In this document: positions 53,542 through 63,493 of the stretch, one piece after another
How positions within the stretch are numbered: position 1 is the first letter of the stretch
Layout: every line of letters starts with the position of its first letter
NCBI GenBank assembly: GCA_026415975.1
Contig: JAOAFZ010000003.1
Coordinates: forward strand, 124,001-188,000
DNA from: Patescibacteria group bacterium
GTDB taxonomy: Bacteria > Patescibacteriota > Microgenomatia > UBA1406 > GWC2-37-13
DNA: 64,000 nt
Direction of reading: 5' to 3'
Made by a program: the position numbers and the translations under genes
Notes under the pieces: model-generated
Database searches by the model: none
The model's input: only the letters and a program-made list of their open reading frames with translations
What the model was told of the DNA's origin: nothing

Positions 53542-55329
53542 ATGAAACAGCATGAAAACAAACAACTCGATGAGTTACGACATTCGGCGGCGCACCTTCT
53601 GGCCGCGGCAGTACTGCGGCTCTGGCCGCAGGCGAAGCCGGCGATCGGGCCGGCAACTGAGGACGGGTTCTACTACGATTTTGAGTTTCCTGAACCGGTA
53701 CGAGAACACGATCTGCCAAAAATAGAAAAAATGATGCGCAAAACCGTGGAAGGCTGGGACGGTTTTGAGCGTATAGAGGTGAGTAAAGAAGAGGCAATTG
53801 AGCAGTTTAAAGACAATCCCTACAAACTCGAGCTGATCGAAGAACACTCCCAGGATGGCGGGCAGCTTACACTCTATAAGTCAGGCTCCTTTACTGACCT
53901 CTGCCGCGGGGGGCATATTGATGATCCGCGAAAAAAACTGAAACATTTCAAGCTTCTTTCTATTGCTGGAGCGTACTGGCGGGGAGATGAGAAAAACACC
54001 ATGCTCACACGCATCTACGGCACGGCATTCCCGACGCAAGAGGAACTGGAAGAATTTCTGAGGATCCGCGAAGAGGCAAAAGCACGTGATCACAAAAAGC
54101 TCGGCAGAGAACTTGACCTCTTCGTCTTCTCGGAGCTTGTTGGAAAAGGCCTCCCGCTCTGGACACCGAAAGGCTCAACAATCCGGCGCGAGCTGGAGCG
54201 GTTTATCGTGGATGAAGAGTTAAAGCGCGGTTATTTACATGTGTATACACCCGATATCGCCGGAATTGGCCTTTATAAAACTTCCGGCCACTATCCGTAT
54301 TACAAAGATTCAATGTACGCACCGATTGTCATAGACAACGAGGAGTTTATGCTTCGTCCAATGACATGTCCGCATCATTTCGAGCTTTACAAAAGCCGAC
54401 CTCATAGCTATCGTGAACTTCCAGTTCGCTATGCTGAGCTTGCGAAACTATATCGATATGAACAGTCCGGAGAACTAAGTGGATTGCAGCGCGTGCGAAC
54501 ATTCTGTCTTGCAGATGCACACATTATTGCCAAACCCGATCAGGCTGAATCCGAGATTAACGGTGCGCTCGATCTAATTGAATATGCAGCACGGGTGATG
54601 GGTCTGAAGGCAAATCATGATTACTGGTATCGGCTCTCCCTGGGAGACAGGAACGATGAGAAAAAGTACTTTAAAAGCGACGCGGACTGGGACAACGCAG
54701 AGCAGATTCTACGTGATGTTCTCTCAAAACGCGCGGTAAAATCGTACGAGGCAGCAGGGGAAGCCGCCTTCTACGGTCCAAAAATCGACATCCAGATGAA
54801 AAACGTCAATGGCAAAGAGGATACTGCCTTTACGGTACAGTACGACTTTGTTATGCCGAAGCGCTTTGAGCTGCGGTATATAGATGAAGACGGCACAGAG
54901 AAAGAGCCCATCGTGATACACCGGTCATCAATCGGTGCGATTGAACGCGTAATAGCATTCCTGATCGAACGCTATGCCGGTGCATTTCCATTCTGGCTCG
55001 CACCGGTTCAGACAAGCGTAATCCCAGTTGCGGACCGCCATCACGAGCTTGCAGAAAAAGTTCACTCTACCTTGAAAAGCGTACGCATCCGGAGTGAACT
55101 CCGGAATGAGCAGAAGTCTGTATCCTATAAAATACGACAGAGTATCTTGCAAAAAATACCATATCAGATTATAATAGGGGATAATGAATTGAACGCCTCG
55201 TCAGAACAGGATATCTTCGTCACGGTTCGATCCCGCGACGGGCAGGATCTGGGCATGCAGACACTAATATCATTACAAGAGTATTTTAGAGCACAGCTTG
55301 AGAACACCATACAGACGGAACTTTCATAG
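53542..55329 (+). CDS. thrS: Threonyl-tRNA synthetase without TGS domain
   Basis: 595 residues against about 640; it begins directly at the editing domain (LRHSAAHLLAAAVL, with SFTDLCRGGHID), so the N-terminal TGS domain is missing. The class II core has MTCPHHFELYKSRPHSYRELP with the zinc-binding Cys and His, motif 2 around YRYEQSGEL and motif 3 HRSSIGAIERV. The C-terminal anticodon-binding domain is complete. It is preceded by the Thr-codon leader and attenuator and followed by infC within 25 bases. Confidence 0.95.
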   Translation: MKQHENKQLDELRHSAAHLLAAAVLRLWPQAKPAIGPATEDGFYYDFEFPEPVREHDLPKIEKMMRKTVEGWDGFERIEVSKEEAIEQFKDNPYKLELIEEHSQDGGQLTLYKSGSFTDLCRGGHIDDPRKKLKHFKLLSIAGAYWRGDEKNTMLTRIYGTAFPTQEELEEFLRIREEAKARDHKKLGRELDLFVFSELVGKGLPLWTPKGSTIRRELERFIVDEELKRGYLHVYTPDIAGIGLYKTSGHYPYYKDSMYAPIVIDNEEFMLRPMTCPHHFELYKSRPHSYRELPVRYAELAKLYRYEQSGELSGLQRVRTFCLADAHIIAKPDQAESEINGALDLIEYAARVMGLKANHDYWYRLSLGDRNDEKKYFKSDADWDNAEQILRDVLSKRAVKSYEAAGEAAFYGPKIDIQMKNVNGKEDTAFTVQYDFVMPKRFELRYIDEDGTEKEPIVIHRSSIGAIERVIAFLIERYAGAFPFWLAPVQTSVIPVADRHHELAEKVHSTLKSVRIRSELRNEQKSVSYKIRQSILQKIPYQIIIGDNELNASSEQDIFVTVRSRDGQDLGMQTLISLQEYFRAQLENTIQTELS

Positions 55330-55354
55330 ACCGGTACAGAACACTAATCGCCGT

Positions 55355-55852
55355 ATTTACGCAACAAATTTACGCATAGAAGCTCCGGAGCTGCGGGTTA
55401 TAACAGCAAATGGAGAACAGTTGGGCATAATGTCCCGACAGGAGGCGCTGGAACAAGCTCAGGCCCAGGGTCTGGATCTGGTACTGATTGCAGAAAAAGC
55501 TCAGCCACCGGTAGCAAAGATTATTGACTTCAAAAAGTTTTTGTACCAGGAAGAAAAAAAAGCAAAAGAAGCGAAAAAGGGTATTAAGAAGAGTATAGTC
55601 AAAGACATTAAGCTCTCCCTATTTATTGCGCCCGGTGATAAAGAACGCCTCCTGGAAAAGGGGCGTGAATTTCTGGAAGAGGGCAATCAACTGCGTCTTA
55701 ACTTGACTCTTCGCGGAAGAGAGGTAATGAAGAAAGACATGGCTATCCAGATGCTTACGGACTTTATTGCCGCTTTGGGTGAGGTAAATATAGCAAAGCC
55801 GCCAACTGTTGAAGGTCGTGTAGTACGTTCCGTGGTATCCCGGAAGAAGTAA
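55355..55852 (+). CDS. infC: Translation initiation factor IF-3, probable non-AUG start
   Basis: About 166 residues from the ATT at 55355. The IF-3 N-domain starts LRIEAPELRVIT, followed by QLGIMSRQEALEQAQ; the C-domain has VKDIKLSLFI and a GDKERLLEKGREFLEEG helix. No ATG or GTG lies between the thrS stop and the conserved start; the options are this ATT, as in E. coli infC where AUU allows autoregulation, or a TTG at 55298 inside thrS giving 184 residues. The order thrS-infC-rpmI-rplT-pheS-pheT is the classic one. Confidence 0.85.
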   Translation: MYATNLRIEAPELRVITANGEQLGIMSRQEALEQAQAQGLDLVLIAEKAQPPVAKIIDFKKFLYQEEKKAKEAKKGIKKSIVKDIKLSLFIAPGDKERLLEKGREFLEEGNQLRLNLTLRGREVMKKDMAIQMLTDFIAALGEVNIAKPPTVEGRVVRSVVSRKK

Positions 55853-55953
55853 AAGGGATTGCACCTCAGTTTCCCCTTGTATATCGTAAGTAAGGTTGAT
55901 ATAATTTTACTTTCGATAGGTGTCTATCATTACGTGTATTGTCAACATCACCG

Positions 55954-56187
55954 ATGTCCAAGAAGAAAAAAATCCGCATGTCTCAGGGAAAACAGCGCAC
56001 ACACAAGTCTGCGGTGAAGCGTATCAAGGTGACCGGCGGAAAAGAACCGAAACTTTTGCATCGCCACAAAGGCCGCCGCCATAACATCAGTAATAAATCA
56101 AAGGAACAGGTGCGTCGGCTGAGCCGCATGGCGCAATTTGAAGGAGCATTCGCAAAGAAGCTCAAACAGTTACTGGGCATCGCATAA
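55954..56187 (+). CDS. rpmI: Ribosomal protein bL35
   Basis: 77 residues from the ATG at 55954. Basic start SKKKKIRMSQGKQR, then the family core LLHRHKGRRHNISNKSKEQVRRL. Slightly longer at the C-terminus than the usual 65. No Shine-Dalgarno sequence precedes the ATG. Confidence 0.92.
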   Translation: MSKKKKIRMSQGKQRTHKSAVKRIKVTGGKEPKLLHRHKGRRHNISNKSKEQVRRLSRMAQFEGAFAKKLKQLLGIA

Positions 56188-56195
56188 TCCAAATC

Positions 56196-56537
56196 ATGAG
56201 AGTCAAAGGAGGCGTTAAGTCGCATCGCAAACACAAAAAGGTACTGGAAGAAGCAAAAGGCTACTGGCGTAAGCATAGAAACACCATTCGCAAAGCCAAA
56301 GAGACACTCCTTCATGCAGGTCAGTATGCATATGATGGCCGCAAAATGAAGAAGCGTGACTTCCGTTCCATCTGGATTATCCGGATAAATGCGGCAGTTC
56401 GTCAGGCAGGAATGAAATATAGCGAATTTATAAGCAGACTTTCAGGGAAAAACATTGATATCGACCGCAAGATTCTCTCTCAGCTTGCGGCAGATCATCC
56501 AAAGACATTCGGTAAAATCGTCGATTCGTTGAAGTAA
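56196..56537 (+). CDS. rplT: Ribosomal protein bL20
   Basis: 113 residues, normal. RVKGGVKSHRKHKKVLEEAKGYW and the RDFRSIWIIRINAAVRQAGM core are diagnostic. In E. coli L20 represses its own operon; no matching leader structure is recognised here. Confidence 0.95.
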   Translation: MRVKGGVKSHRKHKKVLEEAKGYWRKHRNTIRKAKETLLHAGQYAYDGRKMKKRDFRSIWIIRINAAVRQAGMKYSEFISRLSGKNIDIDRKILSQLAADHPKTFGKIVDSLK

Positions 56538-56633
56538 CATGTGCGTGCTTGAACGAGTCGGGGATTGGGGTTGCTTCACCCTATCTTTCCGTAATCGCCC
56601 TTTAATTGAGCCTGTCATCGGGTACAATATCAT

Positions 56634-57635
56634 ATGATTGTGCCTGAAACTATACTCACTGCCGCTCGTCAGGACTTAGCTGCCGTAAAAGGCATTTCCC
56701 AGCTCGAAGAAATCGAAACCAAGTACCTTGGCCGCAACGGCAAGGTCAACAGCCTCTTCAAAAACATGAAGAAACTGGCTGAAGAAGCGTCAAAAGACGT
56801 CAAAGAAATAGGAAAAGAACTGAATAGACTGAAGCAAGAGCTGGAGCGCCTGATCACGGAAAAGAAAGAATTACTCCTGGCGGATGGCGGCACCGGGCCG
56901 GATATTGATCTCACCCTGCCCGGAATCCGTCCGCGGATCGGCAAACTGCACCCTCATACGCTGGTACGCCGGCAGATGAACGATATCTTTAAAGGGATGG
57001 GATTTTCTGTTTACGAAGGGCCGCACATCGAGACAGATGAGTACGTATTTGAGCGGGCAAACCTTCCCAAGAATCATCCCGCACGATCGTTGCAGGACAC
57101 CATCATTATCGAAAATCCCGATATCCTTCTCCGTTCCCACACCTCTTCCGTCCAAAGCCGTGCAATGGAAAACCTGGAGCTTCCGATCAGGCTGGTTGTA
57201 CCGGGTTTTGCATTCCGCTACGAAACGCCTAATCAGACAAATCACTTTATTTTTCTGCAGTACGAAGGGATCGCCGTCGCAGAAGACCTGACAATGGCAG
57301 ATCTCCATGGGGCATTGGAGACATTCTGTAAGATGTTCTTTGGACGTGATACGAAAGTCCGGATCAGATGTAAATACTATCCCCAGGTGGAACCCGGCTG
57401 TGGACTGGACATACAATGTAAATTCTGCGGCGGGAAAGGCTGTGCAGTATGTAAGCGCCGCGGCTGGGTGGAGATCGCCGGTGCGGGAATGGTACACGCA
57501 AACATGCTTCGCATGAACGGAATTGACCCCTCAAGGTACTCCGGCTTTGCCTGGGGCATGGGCTTCGATCGTATCGTAATGCAAAAACTCAACATTGATG
57601 ACATCCGCAAGTTATATAACGGAGCACTCATATGA
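56634..57635 (+). CDS. pheS: Phenylalanyl-tRNA synthetase alpha subunit
   Basis: 333 residues. N-terminal coiled coil (residues 40-85), then HPHTLVRRQMNDIFKGMGF, LLRSHTSSVQSRAM and GFAWGMGFDRIVM of the class II catalytic core. A Cys-rich insert (CGLDIQCKFCGGKGCAVCKRRGW) with a zinc-binding look replaces part of the standard loop. TACAAT ends 5 nt before the ATG, so it can be made leaderless, separate from the ribosomal genes. Its stop overlaps pheT. Confidence 0.95.
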   Translation: MIVPETILTAARQDLAAVKGISQLEEIETKYLGRNGKVNSLFKNMKKLAEEASKDVKEIGKELNRLKQELERLITEKKELLLADGGTGPDIDLTLPGIRPRIGKLHPHTLVRRQMNDIFKGMGFSVYEGPHIETDEYVFERANLPKNHPARSLQDTIIIENPDILLRSHTSSVQSRAMENLELPIRLVVPGFAFRYETPNQTNHFIFLQYEGIAVAEDLTMADLHGALETFCKMFFGRDTKVRIRCKYYPQVEPGCGLDIQCKFCGGKGCAVCKRRGWVEIAGAGMVHANMLRMNGIDPSRYSGFAWGMGFDRIVMQKLNIDDIRKLYNGALI

Positions 57636-59695
57636 AACTGCCTCTGAAGTGGGTATCGGACTATATCGACCTCCCGAAAGACCTTCGTGTTTTTACCGAC
57701 AAGATGACTATGATCGGACATATGCTCGATAAAACAATCGAGACCGATACTGATACCGTAATCGACCTGGAACTCCGGGGAAACCGGGCGGACTGTTATG
57801 GTATCCTGGGACTATGCCGTGAAGCTCATGCCGTATTCGGCGGCCGTTTTGATATCCCGAACCGGGTAGCTCTTCCAGAAGAACCATACGACGGCTTTTC
57901 GATTCACGTGAAGTCTCCAGACGTTTATCGTTTTTATTCGGTAGTTATACGCAATGTCAAGGTAGCTCCGTCTCCTCAATGGATGCAGACCCGACTGCGG
58001 GATTACGGCATGGAGCCGATAAACAACATTGTGGATATAACTAACTATGTAATGATCGAGAGCGGTATGCCGCTGCATGCGTTCGATCTGCATCGCATCG
58101 GTGGTGACCGGCTGGAACTGCGCAATGCCCGTGATGGTGAAACCTTTGTTTCATTTGATGGGGGAACACTAACCCTCCAGTCGGAGGATGTCGTCTTTGC
58201 AAATTCCGAAGACAAGGTGCTGGGACTGGTGGGGATCGTTGGCGGGAAAGAATCAGGTATTCGGGATGATACAACTGACATCCTGCTGGAATGTGCTGCC
58301 TACAATCAGGCAACTATCAGAAAAACACTCTACCGTTACTCTATTCTTACCGAAGCCGGTCTCCGGCATACCCATGATCTGGACGCATCACTATGCGACT
58401 TTGCACTCCCGCGGGCAGCAGAGCTGATTCTTACGCATGCCGCCGGCGAAGGCGGTGCGGAACTTTCCGGCACCCGGGACTACCATCCAAAACCACGGAA
58501 ACTGCCGGAAATAGACTTTGATCCCCATGAGGTTACTCGTCTGGGAGGGGTATCCGTTCCTGTAGCAGAACAGGCAGATATCCTGCGCAGGCTGGATTGT
58601 GTAGTAAAGCCGTCTGGTGATCGGCTCGTGGTTGCACCGCCACCATTCCGCACTGATATCACGGCATCGGAAGACCTTGTTGAAGAAGTACTCCGGATCT
58701 GGGGATACGAAAAAATTCCTTCCCGGGCGCTTTCAAGCGCAATTCCGTTGCCGGTAGAACAGAAAGAACTGGAGCTGGAAGAGCGCTCGCGCGATATACT
58801 GGTTGCACTGGGCCTAGATGAAATAATTACCGTACCACTCATAGATGGTGCGGTAATTGATGCCATGAAAGATCCATTAAAACCGGTAACTATTCCAGTC
58901 CTGAATCCTCCCACAGCGAATCACACCCACCTCCGTACCTCAATGTTCGCGGAACACCTTGAAGTGGCGCACAAGATATTTGGACGAGGCGATACAACTA
59001 TGGCGTTTTATGAGGTAGGAAAGACGTATCGGAAAAACGAGGATGCGGTTCACCAGCCCCCGCACAAGCCGGGCTTTCCGTATATCGAGCATCGTGAACT
59101 CACGGCGCTGGTTTCTTCCCGGGATGCGTACTGGGACTATTACCGGCTGAAAGGGGTGCTCGAGACGTACTTTTCAGAGTTAGGTGTTCGTGGTATCACA
59201 TTTACAAAAGAGGATGACCGCACCCTATCCTACCCGTTTAGTTTATGCGCCCGGGCGATGCAAGGCGGACTCTGTCTTGCCAGGATCGGACTCGTGAGCC
59301 CGATGATCTCAAAAAGTGTTTTTTCGCTGCCATATTACGTATACGGGTTTGTTGTTTCTATAGATAACCTGGCTAAGGCTACCTTCACGCTTCCGGACTA
59401 TATGCCGTACTCGGCGTTCCCGGCAGTTATTCTTGATATGTCAGTGCAGATTCCGGCTGGAGTACAGGCTGGTGATGTTCTTGCAACTGCTCAAACAGGC
59501 TCAGAGCTCATTCGGGAGGTAACGATAGAGGATGTATTCGCACGGGACGGGATCCGGTCGATCCTGCTGCGTATCGTGTATCAGTCAAAAGAACGGAATT
59601 TGACCGTGGAAGAAGCGCGGGAAATTCACAATACGGTTGCAGCGACCTTGGAGAAAACTTACGGGGCTACAATTGTGGGGAGAAACGCTCCGTAA
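57632..59695 (+). CDS. pheT: Phenylalanyl-tRNA synthetase beta subunit, short form
   Basis: 687 residues against about 790. The N-terminal EMAP-II-like OB-fold tRNA-binding domain is missing: the start runs straight from WVSDYIDLP into DLELRGNRADCYGILG. The B3/B4 editing domain (GMPLHAFDLHRI), B5, and the C-terminal FDX-ACB domain (DYMPYSAFPAVILDMS) are present. Forms the alpha2beta2 enzyme with PheS and is coupled to it by an ATGA overlap. Confidence 0.95.
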   Translation: MKLPLKWVSDYIDLPKDLRVFTDKMTMIGHMLDKTIETDTDTVIDLELRGNRADCYGILGLCREAHAVFGGRFDIPNRVALPEEPYDGFSIHVKSPDVYRFYSVVIRNVKVAPSPQWMQTRLRDYGMEPINNIVDITNYVMIESGMPLHAFDLHRIGGDRLELRNARDGETFVSFDGGTLTLQSEDVVFANSEDKVLGLVGIVGGKESGIRDDTTDILLECAAYNQATIRKTLYRYSILTEAGLRHTHDLDASLCDFALPRAAELILTHAAGEGGAELSGTRDYHPKPRKLPEIDFDPHEVTRLGGVSVPVAEQADILRRLDCVVKPSGDRLVVAPPPFRTDITASEDLVEEVLRIWGYEKIPSRALSSAIPLPVEQKELELEERSRDILVALGLDEIITVPLIDGAVIDAMKDPLKPVTIPVLNPPTANHTHLRTSMFAEHLEVAHKIFGRGDTTMAFYEVGKTYRKNEDAVHQPPHKPGFPYIEHRELTALVSSRDAYWDYYRLKGVLETYFSELGVRGITFTKEDDRTLSYPFSLCARAMQGGLCLARIGLVSPMISKSVFSLPYYVYGFVVSIDNLAKATFTLPDYMPYSAFPAVILDMSVQIPAGVQAGDVLATAQTGSELIREVTIEDVFARDGIRSILLRIVYQSKERNLTVEEAREIHNTVAATLEKTYGATIVGRNAP

Positions 59696-59700
59696 TCCTT

Positions 59701-60447
59701 TCACTTCGCCGCACCCTGTGCCTTGACAGCAGAGAGCTTTGCAGCAACTTTCGCTTGGTCCGCAAGGTAAAAATGGCGAATCGGTTTTAGCTCCGCGTCC
59801 AGTTCGTATACCAGCGGAATTCCGGTTGGAATATTCAACTCAAGGACTTCATCCTCGGTGAGTCCGTCCAGGTGTTTAACCAGCGCACGGAGGCTGTTGC
59901 CGTGAGCAACGATAATGACTCGCTTTCCGGCCCGGATTTCCGGGGCAATTGCTTCGTCCCAGACCGGTAAAACGCGCTCCAGACAATCGGCAAGGCTTTC
60001 GGTGCGGGGAAGTTGTCCGGAAGTCAGTCCGGTGTAGCGTGGGTCGCCATCAGCGAGCCGTTCGTCGCCCGGTTCAAGCGCAGGCGGGCGAATTGCATAC
60101 CCGCGACGCCATAGTTTCACCTGATCCTCGCCGAATTTTGCGGCAGTCTCCGCTTTGTTCAAACCCTGAAGTGCGCCATAGTGGCGCTCATTCAATCGCC
60201 AGGAATTGTGTACAGGCAGCCACATGGCATCAAGGGTATCCAGAACGATCCAAAGGGTGCGAATAGCCCGCTTCAGAACCGAAGTATAGGCGACATCAAA
60301 CATATACCCTTTTTCGGCGAGCAATCTTCCTGCCTCGACAGCTTCGGCTCGGCCTGTATCCGAAAGATCGACGTCAGTCCAGCCGGTAAAGCGGTTTTCT
60401 TTATTCCAGGTACTTTCTCCGTGACGGAGGAGGACGAGTGTGTGCAT
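59701..60447 (-). CDS. gpmA: 2,3-bisphosphoglycerate-dependent phosphoglycerate mutase
   Basis: 248 residues. Catalytic His in [25 protein letters not shown], second His in [19 protein letters not shown] and the [14 protein letters not shown] segment typical of the dPGM group. Interconverts 3- and 2-phosphoglycerate in glycolysis. TACAAT ends 6 nt before the ATG. Convergent with pheT. Confidence 0.95.
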   Translation of the reverse strand: MHTLVLLRHGESTWNKENRFTGWTDVDLSDTGRAEAVEAGRLLAEKGYMFDVAYTSVLKRAIRTLWIVLDTLDAMWLPVHNSWRLNERHYGALQGLNKAETAAKFGEDQVKLWRRGYAIRPPALEPGDERLADGDPRYTGLTSGQLPRTESLADCLERVLPVWDEAIAPEIRAGKRVIIVAHGNSLRALVKHLDGLTEDEVLELNIPTGIPLVYELDAELKPIRHFYLADQAKVAAKLSAVKAQGAAK

Positions 60448-60568
60448 ACGTGAATTGTAGCAAACCTCAGAGTATATTCAGCAGATATTCTCTCGGTATT
60501 CTGACGGTTTTGTGTGGGCAATGAAGCTATAGTAGATATGCTCCAATGATCAGGAATAAACCATCCTT

Positions 60569-60597
60569 TTGACGGGAACGACATTCCCGGTTACAAT
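60569..60597 (+). promoter_or_regulatory. Promoter of the DUF3467 gene
   Basis: TTGACG (60569-60574), 17-base spacer, TACAAT (60592-60597), with the ATG 6 nt later. A complete example of the leaderless promoter layout. Confidence 0.7.
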
Positions 60598-60603
60598 GGC
60601 GGT

Positions 60604-60861
60604 ATGGACAAAAAAGACCAGACACAAAACCAGCATAAAGTGAATTTAAATCCCGAAAAGACTCCGATTCTATATACAGACAACATTTTTATGACCTCAC
60701 ATGAGTTTGGAATTGTAATAGACTTTGGTCAGAAACTAGGCCCAACCACTGATACACAGATAGTATCGCGGATCGGGATGAGTCGGGATCATGCGAAGAA
60801 GTTTCTTTCGGAGCTGGGAAAAATGATCGCGATGACCGAAGGTCAGGGTGCCACTGACTAA
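60604..60861 (+). CDS. DUF3467 family protein
   Basis: 85 residues. The segment LYTDNIFMTSHEFGIVIDFGQKLG and SRIGMSRDHAKKFLSELGKMI match the DUF3467 pattern (short beta-alpha protein with phage-like relatives), seen in many bacteria and archaea. Function unknown. Stands alone with its own promoter. Confidence 0.85.
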   Translation: MDKKDQTQNQHKVNLNPEKTPILYTDNIFMTSHEFGIVIDFGQKLGPTTDTQIVSRIGMSRDHAKKFLSELGKMIAMTEGQGATD

Positions 60862-60983
60862 GACAAAAACGGTGCGTACTATCGGTCTCGCGCTGAGAAG
60901 CCGGCATTTTGTGTAGTATCCGCAGCCGCTCCGAGATGTAGCCGGTGATTCTGCGCAACCAATGATTCTGATAGAATATGCCG

Positions 60984-61658
60984 ATGGACCGAAAGAATAC
61001 GCCACCGCCGCCGACATCGCCGTTTAACACGGTCTTTTTTGATTGGGACGGTTGTCTGGCGGATTCCCTGGAAGTATGGATTCGGGTGATCCAGGAAGGA
61101 CTGGAAGAGTACGGAATAACGGGGATTCCCCGGAAGGACGTAATCCGGTATACCATGGTGAAGTTCGACAACGTGGACAAGTTAGGGATAGAAAACCCCC
61201 GGGAATTCGGCACTGCCATAAACAGGAAATTTGCGGAACGGATAGAAGAGATTACCCTTTCACCCTTTGCCAGGGAAACACTAGAAGAATTACGAATGCA
61301 GGGAAAAAAGATAGTCCTGATAACCACTTCGGGTCGGTTAGCGATTAACCGGTGTATTGAAACCTTTTCACTGCAAAATTACTTTGACGCAACTATAACG
61401 TATGATGATGTTGAGCGGCATAAACCTGACCCTGAGGGTATTCTAAAAGGCCTGACAGCTACCTCTAGCCTGCCGGAAAATGCAATTATCGTGGGAGATA
61501 CACGAAACGATATTCTTGCCGGGAAAGCTGCCGGCATCAGGACTGTGATGTATTTCCCGGAATCGCACGAGGATATATACGAGAAGGACCATCTTCTGGC
61601 GCTGAATGCCGATTACTACCTGCGAAATCTGCGCGAACTTCTGCGGATTGTACGGTAG
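60984..61658 (+). CDS. HAD-superfamily hydrolase
   Basis: About 224 residues. Motif I FFDWDGCLADS (nucleophile and acid/base Asp), motif II ITTSGR, motif III Lys in ERHKPDPEG, motif IV IVGDTRNDILAG. Helical C1 cap as in phosphoglycolate-phosphatase-like enzymes. I take the second ATG (60984), 6 nt after TAGAAT, as the start; the first (60978) touches the -10 element. Substrate unknown. Confidence 0.88.
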   Translation: MDRKNTPPPPTSPFNTVFFDWDGCLADSLEVWIRVIQEGLEEYGITGIPRKDVIRYTMVKFDNVDKLGIENPREFGTAINRKFAERIEEITLSPFARETLEELRMQGKKIVLITTSGRLAINRCIETFSLQNYFDATITYDDVERHKPDPEGILKGLTATSSLPENAIIVGDTRNDILAGKAAGIRTVMYFPESHEDIYEKDHLLALNADYYLRNLRELLRIVR

Positions 61659-61692
61659 TTTTCGGTCCTGAACACTGCTATCCGGGAACTTG

Positions 61693-63054
61693 TTATCCCG
61701 TTGCCAGACTTGTTTCCGGATACAGAAAGTCACGTTGGAAGTCTATGATAGCTTTATCCACAATGATATCATTGGGGAGCAGGGGCTGTGACAAGCGCAG
61801 TCCAGCGAGTGTCCTGCACCGGCTGAGTGCCACGTACGCCTGCCCGTGCGCGAAGAGCGGTTTACTGAGGTCCAGATACACATTGTCGAGTGTCATTCCC
61901 TGGCTTTTATGAATCGTAAGAGCCCATGCAAGTTTGAGCGGATACTGGCGAAAAGTACCCAAAATTTCTTCTTTTATCGTATTCGTGCGCGGATCGAATT
62001 CGTACCGGATATTATCCCAGCTTTCGCGATTGACTGCTACAGTGCCGGTGTATAATTCCGAGTCTACATACACCTCCACTTCGTCCGGGGTACAGCGCGT
62101 AACCGTACCCACCGTGCCATTAACCCACTTACCGCCTCGGTCGTTGCGCACAAAGACTACTTTGGCACCGATCTTGAGGCGCAGGTCTACTTCTGCCGGT
62201 AACGTCCGGTCTTCCTGCGGAAACTGGCCTTCCACTCGAGCGGTGTATTCAGTGGCCTGGCCGTTGAGCCGGTTCAGTTCAAAGTCATTAATCTGTTTGG
62301 CTCCGGCGTTCGTAGCGGTAAGAATTACATATTTGCGACGATCCAGGCTCTCCAGATCGGGCTCCACCCGCTCCCTAAGGATTTCCATGACATCACGATC
62401 CACGTCGCCGGAGCGGATTTTGTTCAGGAGGTACACAAAGTCATCGTCGGTCTGGCGAAACACGGTAGGGAGTTCCACGCACGCGAAGCGTGTATTCCGG
62501 AACGCCTCCGAGCTAAAGAAGTAGGGGGTTTCGTAGGCTTCATGAAAGACTTCGCGTTCCTGTGCACTCACGATGGGGGGGAGCTGGAATACGTCGCCGA
62601 TCATCACGATTTGGGTCCCGCCAAAAGGAAGCGAGGCATCGCGCCCGTTCCGGCGGAGAAAGACATCGATGGCATCTAGGAGATCGGCACGGAGCATAGA
62701 GATTTCGTCAATGATGATAGTATCCGCTTTACGATACACCTGGGGAGCAAACACCTTACTGACATATCCCCGGGGCATGAATCGCGGCGGAAACTTGAAG
62801 AACGAGTGTACTGTCTGACCACGAACCTGTACCGCCGCCATGCCTGTCGGAGCAAGCACGACAACCTGTTTTTTTGATTTCTGCCGGAACATGCGTATCA
62901 GTGTTGATTTCCCGGTTCCTGCTTTTCCGTTTACAAACAGATGACGATCAGTGTTTTCCATAAGATGGAGACAAGTGAGCATCTCCGGCGTAACCTGGAA
63001 TTTCGCACCGGTGCCGGTAAGCCAGTCACGGACAGGGGTAATCTGCGTGTCCAT
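61693..63054 (-). CDS. PIF1-like DNA helicase
   Basis: About 453 residues. Walker A VNGKAGTGKST (near 42-52), Walker B TIIIDEISML, QIVMIGDVFQLPP (motif III), CVELPTVFRQTDD, and the C-terminal motif LAWALTIHKSQGMTLDNVYLDL with YVALSRCRT. This is the superfamily 1B RecD/Pif1 set; such 5'-3' helicases act in replication and recombination. TATACT ends 7 nt before the ATG. The neighbouring gene diverges. Confidence 0.92.
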   Translation of the reverse strand: MDTQITPVRDWLTGTGAKFQVTPEMLTCLHLMENTDRHLFVNGKAGTGKSTLIRMFRQKSKKQVVVLAPTGMAAVQVRGQTVHSFFKFPPRFMPRGYVSKVFAPQVYRKADTIIIDEISMLRADLLDAIDVFLRRNGRDASLPFGGTQIVMIGDVFQLPPIVSAQEREVFHEAYETPYFFSSEAFRNTRFACVELPTVFRQTDDDFVYLLNKIRSGDVDRDVMEILRERVEPDLESLDRRKYVILTATNAGAKQINDFELNRLNGQATEYTARVEGQFPQEDRTLPAEVDLRLKIGAKVVFVRNDRGGKWVNGTVGTVTRCTPDEVEVYVDSELYTGTVAVNRESWDNIRYEFDPRTNTIKEEILGTFRQYPLKLAWALTIHKSQGMTLDNVYLDLSKPLFAHGQAYVALSRCRTLAGLRLSQPLLPNDIIVDKAIIDFQRDFLYPETSLATG

Positions 63055-63121
63055 AGGCCTCAGTATACACCATTGCATTTATCGTGCAGGAATGCGAAAA
63101 ATCATGTACAATGTAGCGTCT

Positions 63122-63490
63122 ATGGCATATGAACTCTTCGTGCTCGAATTTGAAAACGAGCATGGCGAAAAATCACTGTTCGCACAGGTCGAAGATGCAA
63201 ATGGCACCGAAAATGAGGATATTTCACTTTTTCTGGAGCAGATTTCTGAGCCGTCGGCTCACGATTTTGTTATCCAGGTGATCGATGATGTTCTTCGCGG
63301 TGAACTTGAAGCAAACCGGATCGAGATGAGCGGTTTTCTCTGTGTTGTAGGACCAAAGCATTCGGTAATTACCGATATGACGCTGGAAGATCCCTATGAT
63401 GTTACTATAGCCACCGAGGAACTCCGCGATCTGATCGAAATATGGTGGGATGAATACACCGACTTCGTCTTGAAACATAAAGCAAATTAA
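63122..63490 (+). CDS. Small acidic hypothetical protein
   Basis: 122 residues, strongly acidic (MAYELFVLEFENEHGE...), with no signal or motif recognised. TACAAT ends 9 nt before the ATG. The next gene starts 4 bases after its stop, so they probably share a transcript. Confidence 0.65.
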   Translation: MAYELFVLEFENEHGEKSLFAQVEDANGTENEDISLFLEQISEPSAHDFVIQVIDDVLRGELEANRIEMSGFLCVVGPKHSVITDMTLEDPYDVTIATEELRDLIEIWWDEYTDFVLKHKAN

Positions 63491-63493
63491 GCT

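Noticed and set aside
56540..56641. 33-codon frame upstream of pheS as a Phe leader peptide
   Set aside because: Only two scattered Phe codons and no terminator hairpin with a T-run before pheS.
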